Origin: G963720475 sp963720475
GTDB taxonomy: Bacteria > Actinomycetota > Thermoleophilia > Solirubrobacterales > Thermoleophilaceae
Assembly: GCA_963720475.1 (NCBI GenBank)
Contig: OY970394.1
Coordinates: 744,001 to 808,000, forward strand
Direction of reading: 5' to 3'
Length of the DNA: 64,000 bases
A program made the translations under genes and the position numbers. Of the stretch, positions 17,239-24,658 are shown in pieces. Positions within the stretch are counted from its first letter, which is position 1, and the number at the start of each line of letters is the position of its first letter. The notes under the pieces were generated by a model, which worked only from the letters and a program-made list of their open reading frames with translations, was not told where the DNA came from and made no database searches.

Positions 17239-17881
17239 GCCCGCGGTCAAGGACGCACCTCGCCGAACCTACGCCGGAAAGTCGGCCGGCGAACGTGAAG
17301 CCGACCGTCGCGCGGCGCTCGTCGACGCCTGCCTGGGTCTGGTGGCCGAGCACGGCTGGCGCGAGCTGACGATCGACGCGCTCTGCCGCGAGGCCGGCCT
17401 GAACAAGCGCTACTTCTACGAGAGCTTCGGAAGCCTCGACGAGGTGGTAGCTGCCGTTACCGCCCAGCTCGCCGACGAGGCGATCGCTGCGGCCCTCGGC
17501 GCCTTCGACGCCGACACACCGGAGGACGAGGTGAACGCGCGGGCAGTGACGGCGCTCGTCGATGCGCTCACCGACGACCCTCGCCGTGCGCGCGTACTCC
17601 TCGGAGCGGTGGCTACGAGCGAGGTGGCCGACGCCCATCGCGTCTCCGCGATCAGGCGAATCATCACCACGGTCGCCGATACCGGCCGCGAGCTTCACTG
17701 GCTGGGCGAGGATCCGAGCGCCGACCTCACCGCCGCGATGGTGTTCGGCGGAACGAGCCAGACGGTGCTCGACTGGCTCGACGGGCGAATCGATTGCCCG
17801 CGCACTGAGTTCATCGCCGGACTGATCGAGCTCTGGGACGGAATCGCGGAGCAGGCCGAGTCGCGCGTCAAGAAGAACTAG
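17237..17881 (+). CDS. TetR-family transcriptional regulator
   Basis: A 214-aa regulator with the N-terminal TetR helix-turn-helix at about residues 25-70 (RRAALVDACLGLVAEHGW, then TIDALCREAGLNKRYFYESF). The C-terminal ligand-binding half is all-helical and unlike any family I can name. It is divergent from a P450, with the shared palindrome at 17215-17238 as probable operator; it most likely represses the P450 and itself. The short 5' gap suggests leaderless translation. Confidence 0.92.
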   Translation: MPAVKDAPRRTYAGKSAGEREADRRAALVDACLGLVAEHGWRELTIDALCREAGLNKRYFYESFGSLDEVVAAVTAQLADEAIAAALGAFDADTPEDEVNARAVTALVDALTDDPRRARVLLGAVATSEVADAHRVSAIRRIITTVADTGRELHWLGEDPSADLTAAMVFGGTSQTVLDWLDGRIDCPRTEFIAGLIELWDGIAEQAESRVKKN

Positions 17882-17943
17882 CGAGGGACCTGTGGGCCGC
17901 CTCGCCCGGGAGGAGCGAGTGTGGGCGTGCCGCGGAGCGCGAC

Positions 17944-17960
17944 GTGTATGACCAATACAC
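17944..17960. terminator. Short hairpin after TetR gene
   Basis: GTGTAT, a 5-base loop, then ATACAC form a perfect 6-bp stem 63 bp after the TetR stop codon and 54 bp from the 3' end of the convergent tRNA. There is no U-tract, so termination is only a guess; the rest of 17882-18013 shows nothing recognisable. Confidence 0.25.
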
Positions 17961-18013
17961 AAGCGCGAACGCGGTGCGGCCACGCGAAGCTCGTTCGCGG
18001 GCGAGCGGCAGAG

Positions 18014-18087
18014 TGGGCGATCCAGGACTCGAACCTGGGACCTCGTCCTTATCAGAGACGCGCTCTAACCAGCTGAGCTAATCGCCC
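18014..18087 (-). tRNA. tRNA-Ile (anticodon GAU)
   Basis: A complete 74-nt cloverleaf on the minus strand. The acceptor stem is GGGCGAT/ATCGCCC, the D arm starts AGCTCAGCTGGTTAGAGCG, the anticodon loop is CTGATAA (anticodon GAT), and the T loop is GGTTCGAGTCC. The discriminator base is A and the 3' CCA is not encoded. It stands alone (no rRNA nearby) downstream of parB. Confidence 0.96.
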
Positions 18088-18136
18088 GTTCGGGCGGACG
18101 ATGATACCGGCGCATCGAGTGCGCTCGCCGGGAGCC

Positions 18137-19048
18137 TCAGGCCGCTCGCCTGTCGCGAGCGTCGGCCATTTCTCCCAGCAACTTCTCGGCCAGTTCGACG
18201 CCCTCGCGCGGGTCCTCGAGCTCGAACTCGACGCGGTACGTGCCGCGGACCGGGCGCACGCGCACCTCGTGCCCGAGTGCGGCCGAGAGGGCGTCCTCGG
18301 CGGCGCCGAGCGCGTCCTGCAGGTCCGGGTGGATCACGACCGGCTCACCCTTCCGTCGCGCGCCACCACTCGACGCCTTCGCGTGCTCCTCGGTCTCGCG
18401 CACCGACCAGCCGCGCTCGGCGGCGGCCGCGGCGAGCCTGCGCCGCTCCTTTGCGTCCTTCGCCTGCAGCAGCGCACGGCCGTGGCCTTCGCTGAGGGTC
18501 CCGGCCTCGATCAGCGCGAGCGCTTCGTCGGGGAGTTTCAACAGGCGGATGAGGTTCGAAATCGCAACACGGCTGCGCCCGAGGCGTTCGCCCAACTCCT
18601 CCTGGGTGATTCCAAGGTCGTCGACGAGCGTCGAGCAGGCACGCGCCTCCTCGACCGGGTTGAGGTCCTCGCGCGCCATGTTCTCGATCAGCGCCAGTTC
18701 GAGCCGCTCCGAATCGCCCACGGCGCGGACGATCGCGGGGATCCGCTCGAGGCCGGCCTCCTTGGCGGCGCGCAACCTGCGCTCGCCCGCGAGCAACTCG
18801 TACTCCCCGCCCGCAAGCGCCCGCACGACGACCGGCTGGAGCACCCCGCGCGCCTTGATCGACTCCGCGAGCGCCGACAAGGCAGCGGCATCGAAGTCGG
18901 TGCGCGGCTGGGCGGCGTTCGCGCGGATCAGCTCGACCGCGAGTTCGCGGTAGCCCTCCTCGCCGGCGGCGCCTCCCTCGGGCAGGATCGCCGACAGGCC
19001 GCGACCGATTCCGCGACGTGGGTTGCTGGACGGTTGCGAGTCAGGCAC
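18137..19048 (-). CDS. parB: Chromosome partitioning protein ParB
   Basis: A 303-aa ParB starting at GTG 19048, overlapping the end of parA by 8 bp. The start GIGRGLSAILPEGG matches the ParA-interacting N-terminus. The CTPase/ParB domain spans about 35-125 (QPRTDFD, then the arginine patch GERRLRAAK). The central HTH is seen as ITQEELGERLGRSRVAISNLIRLLKLP, and the C-terminal dimerisation part follows. It spreads from parS sites near the origin and works with ParA in segregating origins. I found no full parS palindrome in this window. Confidence 0.96.
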   Translation of the reverse strand: MPDSQPSSNPRRGIGRGLSAILPEGGAAGEEGYRELAVELIRANAAQPRTDFDAAALSALAESIKARGVLQPVVVRALAGGEYELLAGERRLRAAKEAGLERIPAIVRAVGDSERLELALIENMAREDLNPVEEARACSTLVDDLGITQEELGERLGRSRVAISNLIRLLKLPDEALALIEAGTLSEGHGRALLQAKDAKERRRLAAAAAERGWSVRETEEHAKASSGGARRKGEPVVIHPDLQDALGAAEDALSAALGHEVRVRPVRGTYRVEFELEDPREGVELAEKLLGEMADARDRRAA

Positions 19049-19802
19049 GGGCTGCTACCTCCTGGGCTAGCTGGATGTACGCGAGCGAGCCCGCGCACGA
19101 GGGGTCATGGGTCGTAACCGGCCGGCCGAAGCTCGGCGCTTCGCCGATCCGGACGTTGCGAGGGATGACGGTGTCGAAGACCAGCTCCGAGAAGTGCTCG
19201 CGCAACTCCCGCTCGACATCCTGCGCGAGCCGCGTGCGGCCGTCGTGCATCGTCAGGATCATTCCCGCGACCGCCAGCCGCGGGTTTAACTCGCGCTGGA
19301 TGAGCGCGAGCGTGTCGAGGAGGCCGGCGACGCCCTCGAGCGCGAAGTACTCGGTTTGGACCGGGACGATCACGCGGTCGGCCGCGACAAGCGCATTGAC
19401 CGTCAGCGGGCCGAGCGACGGCGGACAGTCGAGCAGGGTGAAGAGGAAGCGTTCGCGCACCTCGCCGAGGTTCTCGCGCAGGCGCGTCTCCGACCCGGAC
19501 TCGCGCGGGAGCTCGACGTTCGCGCCGGCGAGCTCCGGCGTGGACGGAACGACGGACAGGCGCTCGACTGCGGTCGGGACCGCCGCGTCGGCGAGCGTGG
19601 TCGTCCCGGCGAGGCAGTCATAGACGGTCGGAGCGGCGCCGTCCTTCGACAGTCCGAGGGCAACGGTCGCGTTGCACTGCGGGTCGAGGTCCACGAGTAG
19701 CGTCTCGTAGCCGGCCTCGGCGACGCAGGCGGCGACGTTGACCGCCGTGGTCGTCTTGCCGACCCCGCCCTTCTGATTGGCGATCGCATAGATGCTGCCC
19801 AC
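19041..19802 (-). CDS. parA: Chromosome partitioning ATPase ParA (Soj)
   Basis: A 253-aa protein from GTG 19802. The deviant Walker A box AIANQKGGVGKTTTAVN is at the very N-terminus, as in chromosomal Soj/ParA proteins without an HTH domain. The switch motif DLDPQCNATVALG and LLDCPPSLGPLTVNAL (Walker B) are also present. Longer open frame upstream contains no conserved sequence, which is why I start at 19802. It overlaps parB and follows rsmG. Confidence 0.94.
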   Translation of the reverse strand: MGSIYAIANQKGGVGKTTTAVNVAACVAEAGYETLLVDLDPQCNATVALGLSKDGAAPTVYDCLAGTTTLADAAVPTAVERLSVVPSTPELAGANVELPRESGSETRLRENLGEVRERFLFTLLDCPPSLGPLTVNALVAADRVIVPVQTEYFALEGVAGLLDTLALIQRELNPRLAVAGMILTMHDGRTRLAQDVERELREHFSELVFDTVIPRNVRIGEAPSFGRPVTTHDPSCAGSLAYIQLAQEVAARA

Positions 19803-19873
19803 GCCCGCGAAGGTAGTCCCGCGGGCGGTCGGAAGCCGCTCCTGGTTCGGCCCTTGACCGTATCGCGCGCCGC

Positions 19874-20590
19874 TCAGCGGGCAAGGGGCCTTTTTGCAGC
19901 GACCCCCGCGCGGCGCGGGAAGCGCTCGGGCGTCTCGGCAACCTTCTCGAACACGTGCAGATGGCGATCGCGGGCCGACTCGAACGGATGAACTGCCCGG
20001 ATCTCGCCGGCCATCAGCCCCACCTCCGCGGCAGCCGCCTCCCCCGCGAGCTCTTCGTCGGGGTCGCGGCGACCCTTCCACGCAACCAGCGCCCCGCCCG
20101 GTTCCAGCAGCGGCGCCGCATACTCGACCAGGACTGCGAGCGATGCAAGCGCGCGAGCGGTCACGACGTCATACGCCCCACGACCCCCGCCGGCGGCCCA
20201 GTCCTCGACTCGCTCGGGAACGACGCGCGCGTTGCCGATGCCCGCAGCCGCCGCAAGGCGCTCGATCACGGCGCAGCTGCGCTTGTTTGACTCGATCAGG
20301 TCCACCTGGGCTCGAGGCAGCGCAAGTGCGAGCGGAAGGCCGGGAAACCCGGCGCCCGAACCGATGTCGCCGATCCGCCGGGCGGTCGCGAGCGGGCCCA
20401 GCTCCAGCCCGGCGAGGCTGTCGCGCACGTGCAGGTCGCGGGCGTCCTCGCGCTCGATCACTTTCGTCGGAGGCTTCCGCTCCGCGGCCAGCGCGTCGAG
20501 CAATCGCTCAAACCCGCTCTGCAAAGCCGGATCCGGCCTCAATGCAAAACGTGGAACGTGCTCAGCCGCCGCGCACGGGCGTGACGACAA
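19874..20590 (-). CDS. rsmG: 16S rRNA (guanine527-N7)-methyltransferase
   Basis: A SAM-dependent methyltransferase that modifies G527 of 16S rRNA. The SAM-binding motif IGDIGSGAGFPGLPLALALP and the following DLIESNKRSCAVIERLAA are clear, as is VTARALASLAVLVEYAAPLL. The longest frame starts at TTG 20590 (238 aa, overlapping jag by 29 bp). An in-frame TTG at 20539 would give a 221-aa protein starting before RPDPALQSGFERLLD; the choice is open. It lies in the classic jag-rsmG-parA-parB order. Confidence 0.93.
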   Translation of the reverse strand: MSSRPCAAAEHVPRFALRPDPALQSGFERLLDALAAERKPPTKVIEREDARDLHVRDSLAGLELGPLATARRIGDIGSGAGFPGLPLALALPRAQVDLIESNKRSCAVIERLAAAAGIGNARVVPERVEDWAAGGGRGAYDVVTARALASLAVLVEYAAPLLEPGGALVAWKGRRDPDEELAGEAAAAEVGLMAGEIRAVHPFESARDRHLHVFEKVAETPERFPRRAGVAAKRPLAR

Positions 20591-21242
20591 GCCGCCGCTC
20601 GGGCTCGTCGCCCTCGCTGTGAGTGTCTACGTCGGCGTTGTCCTTCAGATAGGTGTGAACAACGCGCCGCTCGAACGCGCTCATCGGCTCGAGCTCGACC
20701 GGGCGATCGAAGGCGAGCGCGTCCGAAACGGCGCGATCGGCCGCGCGCTGCAGCGCCGTCTCCCGCCGCGCGCGGTAGCCCGCGGCGTCGACGACCACCC
20801 GCTTGCGGTCCTCGCGGGCGAGGAATGCGGCCCGCACGGCGATGTGCTGCAGAGCATCGATCGTCTGGCCGTGGCGGCCGATCAGCAGGCCGAGGTCCTC
20901 GCCGTTGACGGTCGCGCGGATCTCCTCGTCGTCCTCCTCGATGTCCACGCTCGCACGGAGCTCGAGAGAGGCGACGACGCGCCCCACGATCGCACGTACG
21001 CGCTCGGCGGGGTCGTCTGGGAGTTCGTCGGCGATCTCCTCCCAGCGGGCGACATCGACGACGCCCGCCACCCGCGCCGGCTCCCCGCCGTCCTCGTCAC
21101 CCTCGGCGACGACCTCGAACTCGACCACGTCGGCAGAGACCCCGGGAAAGTCGCGTCCGAGCTCCTTGAGCGCGGCCCATTTCGCCTCGCCGATGTTCGC
21201 GCCCTCGGCCTCGGCGCGGTTGTCGGGCGCCTCGGGGGTCAC
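20562..21242 (-). CDS. jag: KhpB/Jag (SpoIIIJ-associated) RNA-binding protein
   Basis: A 226-aa protein with three parts: a Jag_N domain (about 15-60, KWAALKELGRDFPG), a KH domain whose GxxG loop reads LGLLIGRHGQTIDALQ (about 120-150), and an R3H domain at the C-terminus (RRVVHTYLKDNADVDTHSEG). A 50-residue acidic spacer lies between Jag_N and KH. KhpB binds RNA and, with KhpA, influences cell elongation and division in other Gram-positives. The start GTG overlaps the yidC stop as GTGA. Confidence 0.93.
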   Translation of the reverse strand: MTPEAPDNRAEAEGANIGEAKWAALKELGRDFPGVSADVVEFEVVAEGDEDGGEPARVAGVVDVARWEEIADELPDDPAERVRAIVGRVVASLELRASVDIEEDDEEIRATVNGEDLGLLIGRHGQTIDALQHIAVRAAFLAREDRKRVVVDAAGYRARRETALQRAADRAVSDALAFDRPVELEPMSAFERRVVHTYLKDNADVDTHSEGDEPERRLVVTPVRGG

Positions 21243-22147
21243 CGGCGGCGACCGGAGCGCTTGCGCTTCTTCTTGCGTGGCGACGACGGGGGAGCCTTCT
21301 TCGGGCCGCCGTTCGCAGAGTCGCCCTTCGTCTTGGCCTCACCCTTTGCCTTGGCAGCAACCTTCGCCTTCGTCCTGCCGCCCTTGCCATCGCCCCCACC
21401 GTCGCCATCACCACCGCTCGCCAGCGCCGCGGCTCCGGCGGGCTTTCGGTGAGCCGGCGCGGACCCGTCGTCGTCGCCACGCACGATCGGCTCCGGCTTC
21501 GGCATGAACCGCTTGACGACCAGCTGCTGCCCGACCGTCCAGACGTTCGTCGTGATCCAGTAAACGATCAGGCCCGCCGGGAAGTTGATGATGAAGATCG
21601 TGAAGACGAACGGAAGCGCGAACATGATGATGCGCTGCTGGCGGTCCGCCCGCAGAGCGGTGACCGCGCTGGCGGCGAGCTGCGTGCCGATGTAGATCAC
21701 GATCAGCGCGACGAGCACCCCGCCGGTCGCCTTGGCGGCAAGATCCGGAATGAACAGGAAGCTCTCCTCGCCCTGGATCTCCTGCTTGAAGGCGTCCCCC
21801 TGGAGGAGATAGAAGAGCGTGATGAAGAACGGCAGCTGAAGGATCAGCGGGAGGCACGAGCTCAGCGGGTTGAAGTCGTGTTCCTTGTAGAACTTCATCA
21901 TCTCCTGCTGCATGCGCTGCTTGTCGTCCTTGTAGCGCTCCTGGATCCGCTTCATCTCCGGCTGGAAGCGCTGCAGCTCCTGCATCCCCTTCACCTGCTT
22001 GTAGGTGAGCGGGAGGATCAGTAGGCGGACGGTGCAGGTCAGGGCGATGATCGCGCCGCCCCAGCTGAGGCCCACCGTGTCGTGCCAGAACTTCAGCACC
22101 GCGTCGGCGACGTCGATCAGTGGCTGGAGAATGTTGGCGACGATCAC
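21239..22147 (-). CDS. yidC: Membrane protein insertase YidC/Oxa1
   Basis: A 302-aa short-form YidC without the large Gram-negative periplasmic domain and without a lipobox. The first conserved helix with the hydrophilic-groove arginine is LTCTVRLLILPLTYKQ (about residues 38-53), followed by the coiled cytoplasmic hairpin (FQPEMKRIQERYKDDKQRMQ) and four further helices. The C-terminal 70 residues are very rich in Lys/Arg/Gly, ending RKKKRKRSGRRR, a ribosome-binding tail as in mitochondrial Oxa1. The start GTG overlaps the yidD stop (GTGA). Confidence 0.95.
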   Translation of the reverse strand: MIVANILQPLIDVADAVLKFWHDTVGLSWGGAIIALTCTVRLLILPLTYKQVKGMQELQRFQPEMKRIQERYKDDKQRMQQEMMKFYKEHDFNPLSSCLPLILQLPFFITLFYLLQGDAFKQEIQGEESFLFIPDLAAKATGGVLVALIVIYIGTQLAASAVTALRADRQQRIIMFALPFVFTIFIINFPAGLIVYWITTNVWTVGQQLVVKRFMPKPEPIVRGDDDGSAPAHRKPAGAAALASGGDGDGGGDGKGGRTKAKVAAKAKGEAKTKGDSANGGPKKAPPSSPRKKKRKRSGRRR

Positions 22148-22416
22148 GGGGTTGGGGAGGGCTCGCGGGCGGGGAAGAGCGTCTGGTCTTCGACGTGGTC
22201 AATTCCGCCGGCACTCCACGGGTTGCAGCGGAGCAGGCGCCAAACGGCGAGGACCGAGCCTCGCATGACGCCGTACCGCTCAACTGCATCTGTGGCGTAG
22301 TGCGAGCAGGTCGGATAGTACCGGCAGCGCTGCGGCAGCAAAGGCGAGACGAGGCGCCTGTAGACCCGCACCGGCAGCAGGAACAGCGCCCGCGCGAACT
22401 CCCCAATGCGCGTCAA
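22144..22416 (-). CDS. yidD: Membrane protein insertion efficiency factor YidD
   Basis: A 90-aa YidD/DUF37 protein with the family signature RCRYYPTCSHYATDAVERYG and RLLRCNPWSAGGID. It starts at TTG 22416; the TGA of the frame-corrected rnpA overlaps this codon (TTGA), matching the spacing style of the rest of the operon. It assists YidC-dependent insertion at the inner face of the membrane. Confidence 0.94.
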   Translation of the reverse strand: MTRIGEFARALFLLPVRVYRRLVSPLLPQRCRYYPTCSHYATDAVERYGVMRGSVLAVWRLLRCNPWSAGGIDHVEDQTLFPAREPSPTP

Positions 22417-22828
22417 GACTTCTCCTCGCCCGTCAGTCCGGCGTCGAGCAACAGCGCGCGCAGCGCCTGTTCGATCGCCACCTCGCCACCGTGCTCAGCC
22501 AACTCGCCGGCCTGAGGCCGGGCGACAAGCACGAAGTCGTGTCCGGGGGGAGCTCGTCGGCAAGCGACCAGAAGGCCTCGCGCAGAAGCCTCTTCACGCG
22601 GTTGCGCTCGACCGCGCCACCGAGCTTGCGGCCGACCGACACTCCCAGACGCGGCTCGGGATTCTCATCCTCGCGCGGGAAGGAGTAGACGACCAGGTGG
22701 CGGCTCGAGTGAGAGCGACCGTCCCGGAACGCGCGGTCGAACTCGGCGCTACGCGACAACCTGTTGGAGCGCTCGCGGCGGCGGCGGCCCCCGAGCCTCT
22801 CCCGGTCGCCGGAAGCGCCTTCGGACAT
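22413..22828 (-). CDS. rnpA: Ribonuclease P protein component, apparent frameshift
   Basis: Starts at ATG 22828 (MSEGASGDRERL). The RnpA core is clear: RLSRSAEFDRAFRDGR and the signature GRKLGGAVERNRVKRLLREAF. As read, the frame then drifts into a Cys/Ser/Arg-rich tail and stops at 22433. Adding one base to the G6 run at 22545-22550 restores a normal ending (HDFVLVARPQAGELAEHGGE, then LRALLLDAGL) and a TGA at 22413 overlapping yidD, for 138 aa. RnpA is essential, so a sequencing/assembly indel is the likeliest reading. It partners the RNase P RNA, which is not in this window. Confidence 0.9.
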
Positions 22829-22830
22829 CT

Positions 22831-22965
22831 TCAGACGGTCAGGCGCCGGCGGCCCTTCCGCCGCCGGTTCTTGAGGATGGCGCGGCCTGCGCGCGTGCGC
22901 ATGCGGGCGCGGAACCCGTGGGTACGGGCACGCTTGCGCTTCTTGGGCTGGTAGGTGCGCTTCAT
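22831..22965 (-). CDS. rpmH: 50S ribosomal protein L34
   Basis: A 44-aa, very basic protein read from ATG 22965: MKRTYQPKKRKRARTHGF at the N-terminus and NRRRKGRRRLTV at the end, the complete bL34 sequence pattern. It is first in the minus-strand rpmH-rnpA-yidD-yidC-jag-rsmG-parA-parB operon. Its promoter must lie in the rpmH-dnaA gap. Confidence 0.97.
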   Translation of the reverse strand: MKRTYQPKKRKRARTHGFRARMRTRAGRAILKNRRRKGRRRLTV

Positions 22966-23210
22966 CCTCGGCTCCGGCTCGCGGCCGACGGCCAGTATAA
23001 GAAACCCGCGCTGAGGACCTACCCGTCATCGGCCGGGGCGGTCCTAGCCGGCCGAAATCCTTTTCGTCGCGATTTGCGGGAGTGCCCGTCGGCGGCTCCG
23101 ATTTGGCCCGCAGTCCGTGTGTACACTCGCTGCGCAGCGGCTAGCGGGATTGCCGCGCACCTCTTCAAGTCGTGCTGTTTGGGGTCCACGCCCGTGGGCC
23201 GAACGCTGTC
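22966..23210. promoter_or_regulatory. rpmH-dnaA divergent promoter region
   Basis: 245 bp between divergent rpmH and dnaA. It should hold both promoters and perhaps part of the origin. A short AT-rich stretch (AGTATAAGAAAC, about 22993-23004) could be a -10 region. TGTGTACACT near 23118-23127 is a small palindrome. I see no clear DnaA-box cluster and no gene here. Confidence 0.4.
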
Positions 23211-24521
23211 GTGCCTACAAGTGAACTGAGAGACACCTGGACCCCGGTCGCCGCGGAACTCCGCCGGCAACTCGGCGACTTCACGTTCCACATCCAGGTC
23301 GCTCCGCTCGAGCTTGCGGGTCGCAACGGGAACACGCTCTTCGTGCGCGCTCCCGACCACGTTCGCTCCTGGGTTCGCGAGCGCTACGCGAGCACTTTCT
23401 CCGATGCCGCGACGCGGGCGCTCGGAGAGCCGGTGACGATCGAAATCGTCGACTCGGCGTGGCGGCCCTCGGAAGGTGTACCTCCGCCGGCGGCCGGCGC
23501 GGCCCCAGCTTTCAACCCCAAGTACACCTTCGACCAGTTCGTGATCGGGGACGGGAACCGGCTCGCCCACGCCGCGGCGCTCGTGGTCGCCGAGATGCCC
23601 GCCCAGGCTTACAACCCGCTCTTTCTCTGCGGCCCCCCCGGCCTCGGGAAGACTCATCTCCTGCACGCCATCGGGTCTTACATCCAACGCTACGACGACG
23701 GATTGACCGTCCGCTACACGAGCGCGGATGCCTTCACGACGGAGTTCGTCGCGGCCGTCCGAAGTGATCGGATGGGCGCCTTTCGAACTCGATTCCGAGA
23801 ACTGGACGTCCTACTACTCGACGACGTGCAGGCACTCGCGACGAAGCCGGGCACGCGCGAGGAGCTCTTCAACACCTTCAACGCGCTGTACGACTCGGGC
23901 CGTCAGATCGTGCTGACGAGCGATTCGATGCCGGAGGAGCTCGAAGCGGTCGAGGGTCGCCTCCGCGAGCGTTTCGCTGCCGGGCTCGTGGCAGAAATCC
24001 AGCGCCCCGAGTTGATGGTGCGCCGCGCGATCCTCCACAAACGCGCCTTGCAGGACGAACTCACCGGCTTCGACGAGGACACGCTCGACGAGATCGCCGA
24101 AGGTGTCACCTCCAGCGTCCGTAGCCTTGAAGGCGCGTTGACGAAAGTTGCCGCGCGCAGCTCTCTGCTCCAAGCCGAGCCAACGCCCGCCTTCGCTCGT
24201 GAGACGTTACGAATCGTTCGTCAACCCGACGAGACTCCCGCGGCGCTCGTGCAAATCCAGACGCTCGCGGCAAAGACGTTCGGGGTCTCCGCGCCGGCGT
24301 TGGTTGCCTACGGCCGCCGTGCGGACGTCGCCCTCGCCCGCCAGGTCGCGATGTACCTCGCGCGCGAGCTAACCGACTCGAGCCTTGCTGATCTGGGTGA
24401 GTTCTTCGGCGGCCGACACCACTCGACGATCCTCCACGCCCACACGAAGATCACTCGCGATCTCCGCAAGCGCGAAGATGTCCGCACAGCAGTTGAGGAC
24501 ATCCGCGGACAACTCAGCTGA
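23211..24521 (+). CDS. dnaA: Chromosomal replication initiator DnaA
   Basis: A 436-aa DnaA if GTG 23211 is used (VPTSELRDTWTPV, matching domain I starts); a GTG at 23172 would add 13 residues. Domain I is about 1-80, with a very short, proline/alanine-rich domain II. The AAA+ core has Walker A GPPGLGKTHLLHAIG and Walker B LLLDDVQAL. The domain IV DNA-binding helix-turn-helix ends in GEFFGGRHHSTILHAHTKI. The seven-C run in Walker A reads through in frame. It opens the origin and starts replication. No clear Shine-Dalgarno precedes either start. Confidence 0.97.
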   Translation: MPTSELRDTWTPVAAELRRQLGDFTFHIQVAPLELAGRNGNTLFVRAPDHVRSWVRERYASTFSDAATRALGEPVTIEIVDSAWRPSEGVPPPAAGAAPAFNPKYTFDQFVIGDGNRLAHAAALVVAEMPAQAYNPLFLCGPPGLGKTHLLHAIGSYIQRYDDGLTVRYTSADAFTTEFVAAVRSDRMGAFRTRFRELDVLLLDDVQALATKPGTREELFNTFNALYDSGRQIVLTSDSMPEELEAVEGRLRERFAAGLVAEIQRPELMVRRAILHKRALQDELTGFDEDTLDEIAEGVTSSVRSLEGALTKVAARSSLLQAEPTPAFARETLRIVRQPDETPAALVQIQTLAAKTFGVSAPALVAYGRRADVALARQVAMYLARELTDSSLADLGEFFGGRHHSTILHAHTKITRDLRKREDVRTAVEDIRGQLS

Positions 24522-24658
24522 CCGCGGACCGACCGACCCCAATGCGAGAATCCACTGCCCATCCACACGTTCGTCCACAAACCAAATCCCGCACCGTAAA
24601 GGGGTTCAACGCACTTGTGCACCAAATTGAGGTCCCTACCAGTCCTCTCTTTTCTTAG
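24522..24658. promoter_or_regulatory. Candidate oriC, dnaA-dnaN intergenic region
   Basis: 137 bp between dnaA and dnaN, the usual oriC site in Actinobacteria. Two same-strand DnaA-box-like 9-mers lie here: CCATCCACA (24559-24567) and TCGTCCACA (24571-24579). A weaker GAATCCACT (24548-24556) and a TTGTGCACC (24615-24623) are nearby. The stretch just before dnaN is pyrimidine-rich and relatively AT-rich (TCTCTTTTCTTAG). It is short for a full origin, and box matches are 7 of 9 to TTATCCACA. Confidence 0.5.

Noticed and set aside
20550..20558. Possible parS site near jag/rsmG (ACGTGGAAC)
   Set aside because: Only one half matches the parS palindrome; the other half (CAAAACGT side) does not mirror it. 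No full parS was seen anywhere in the window.
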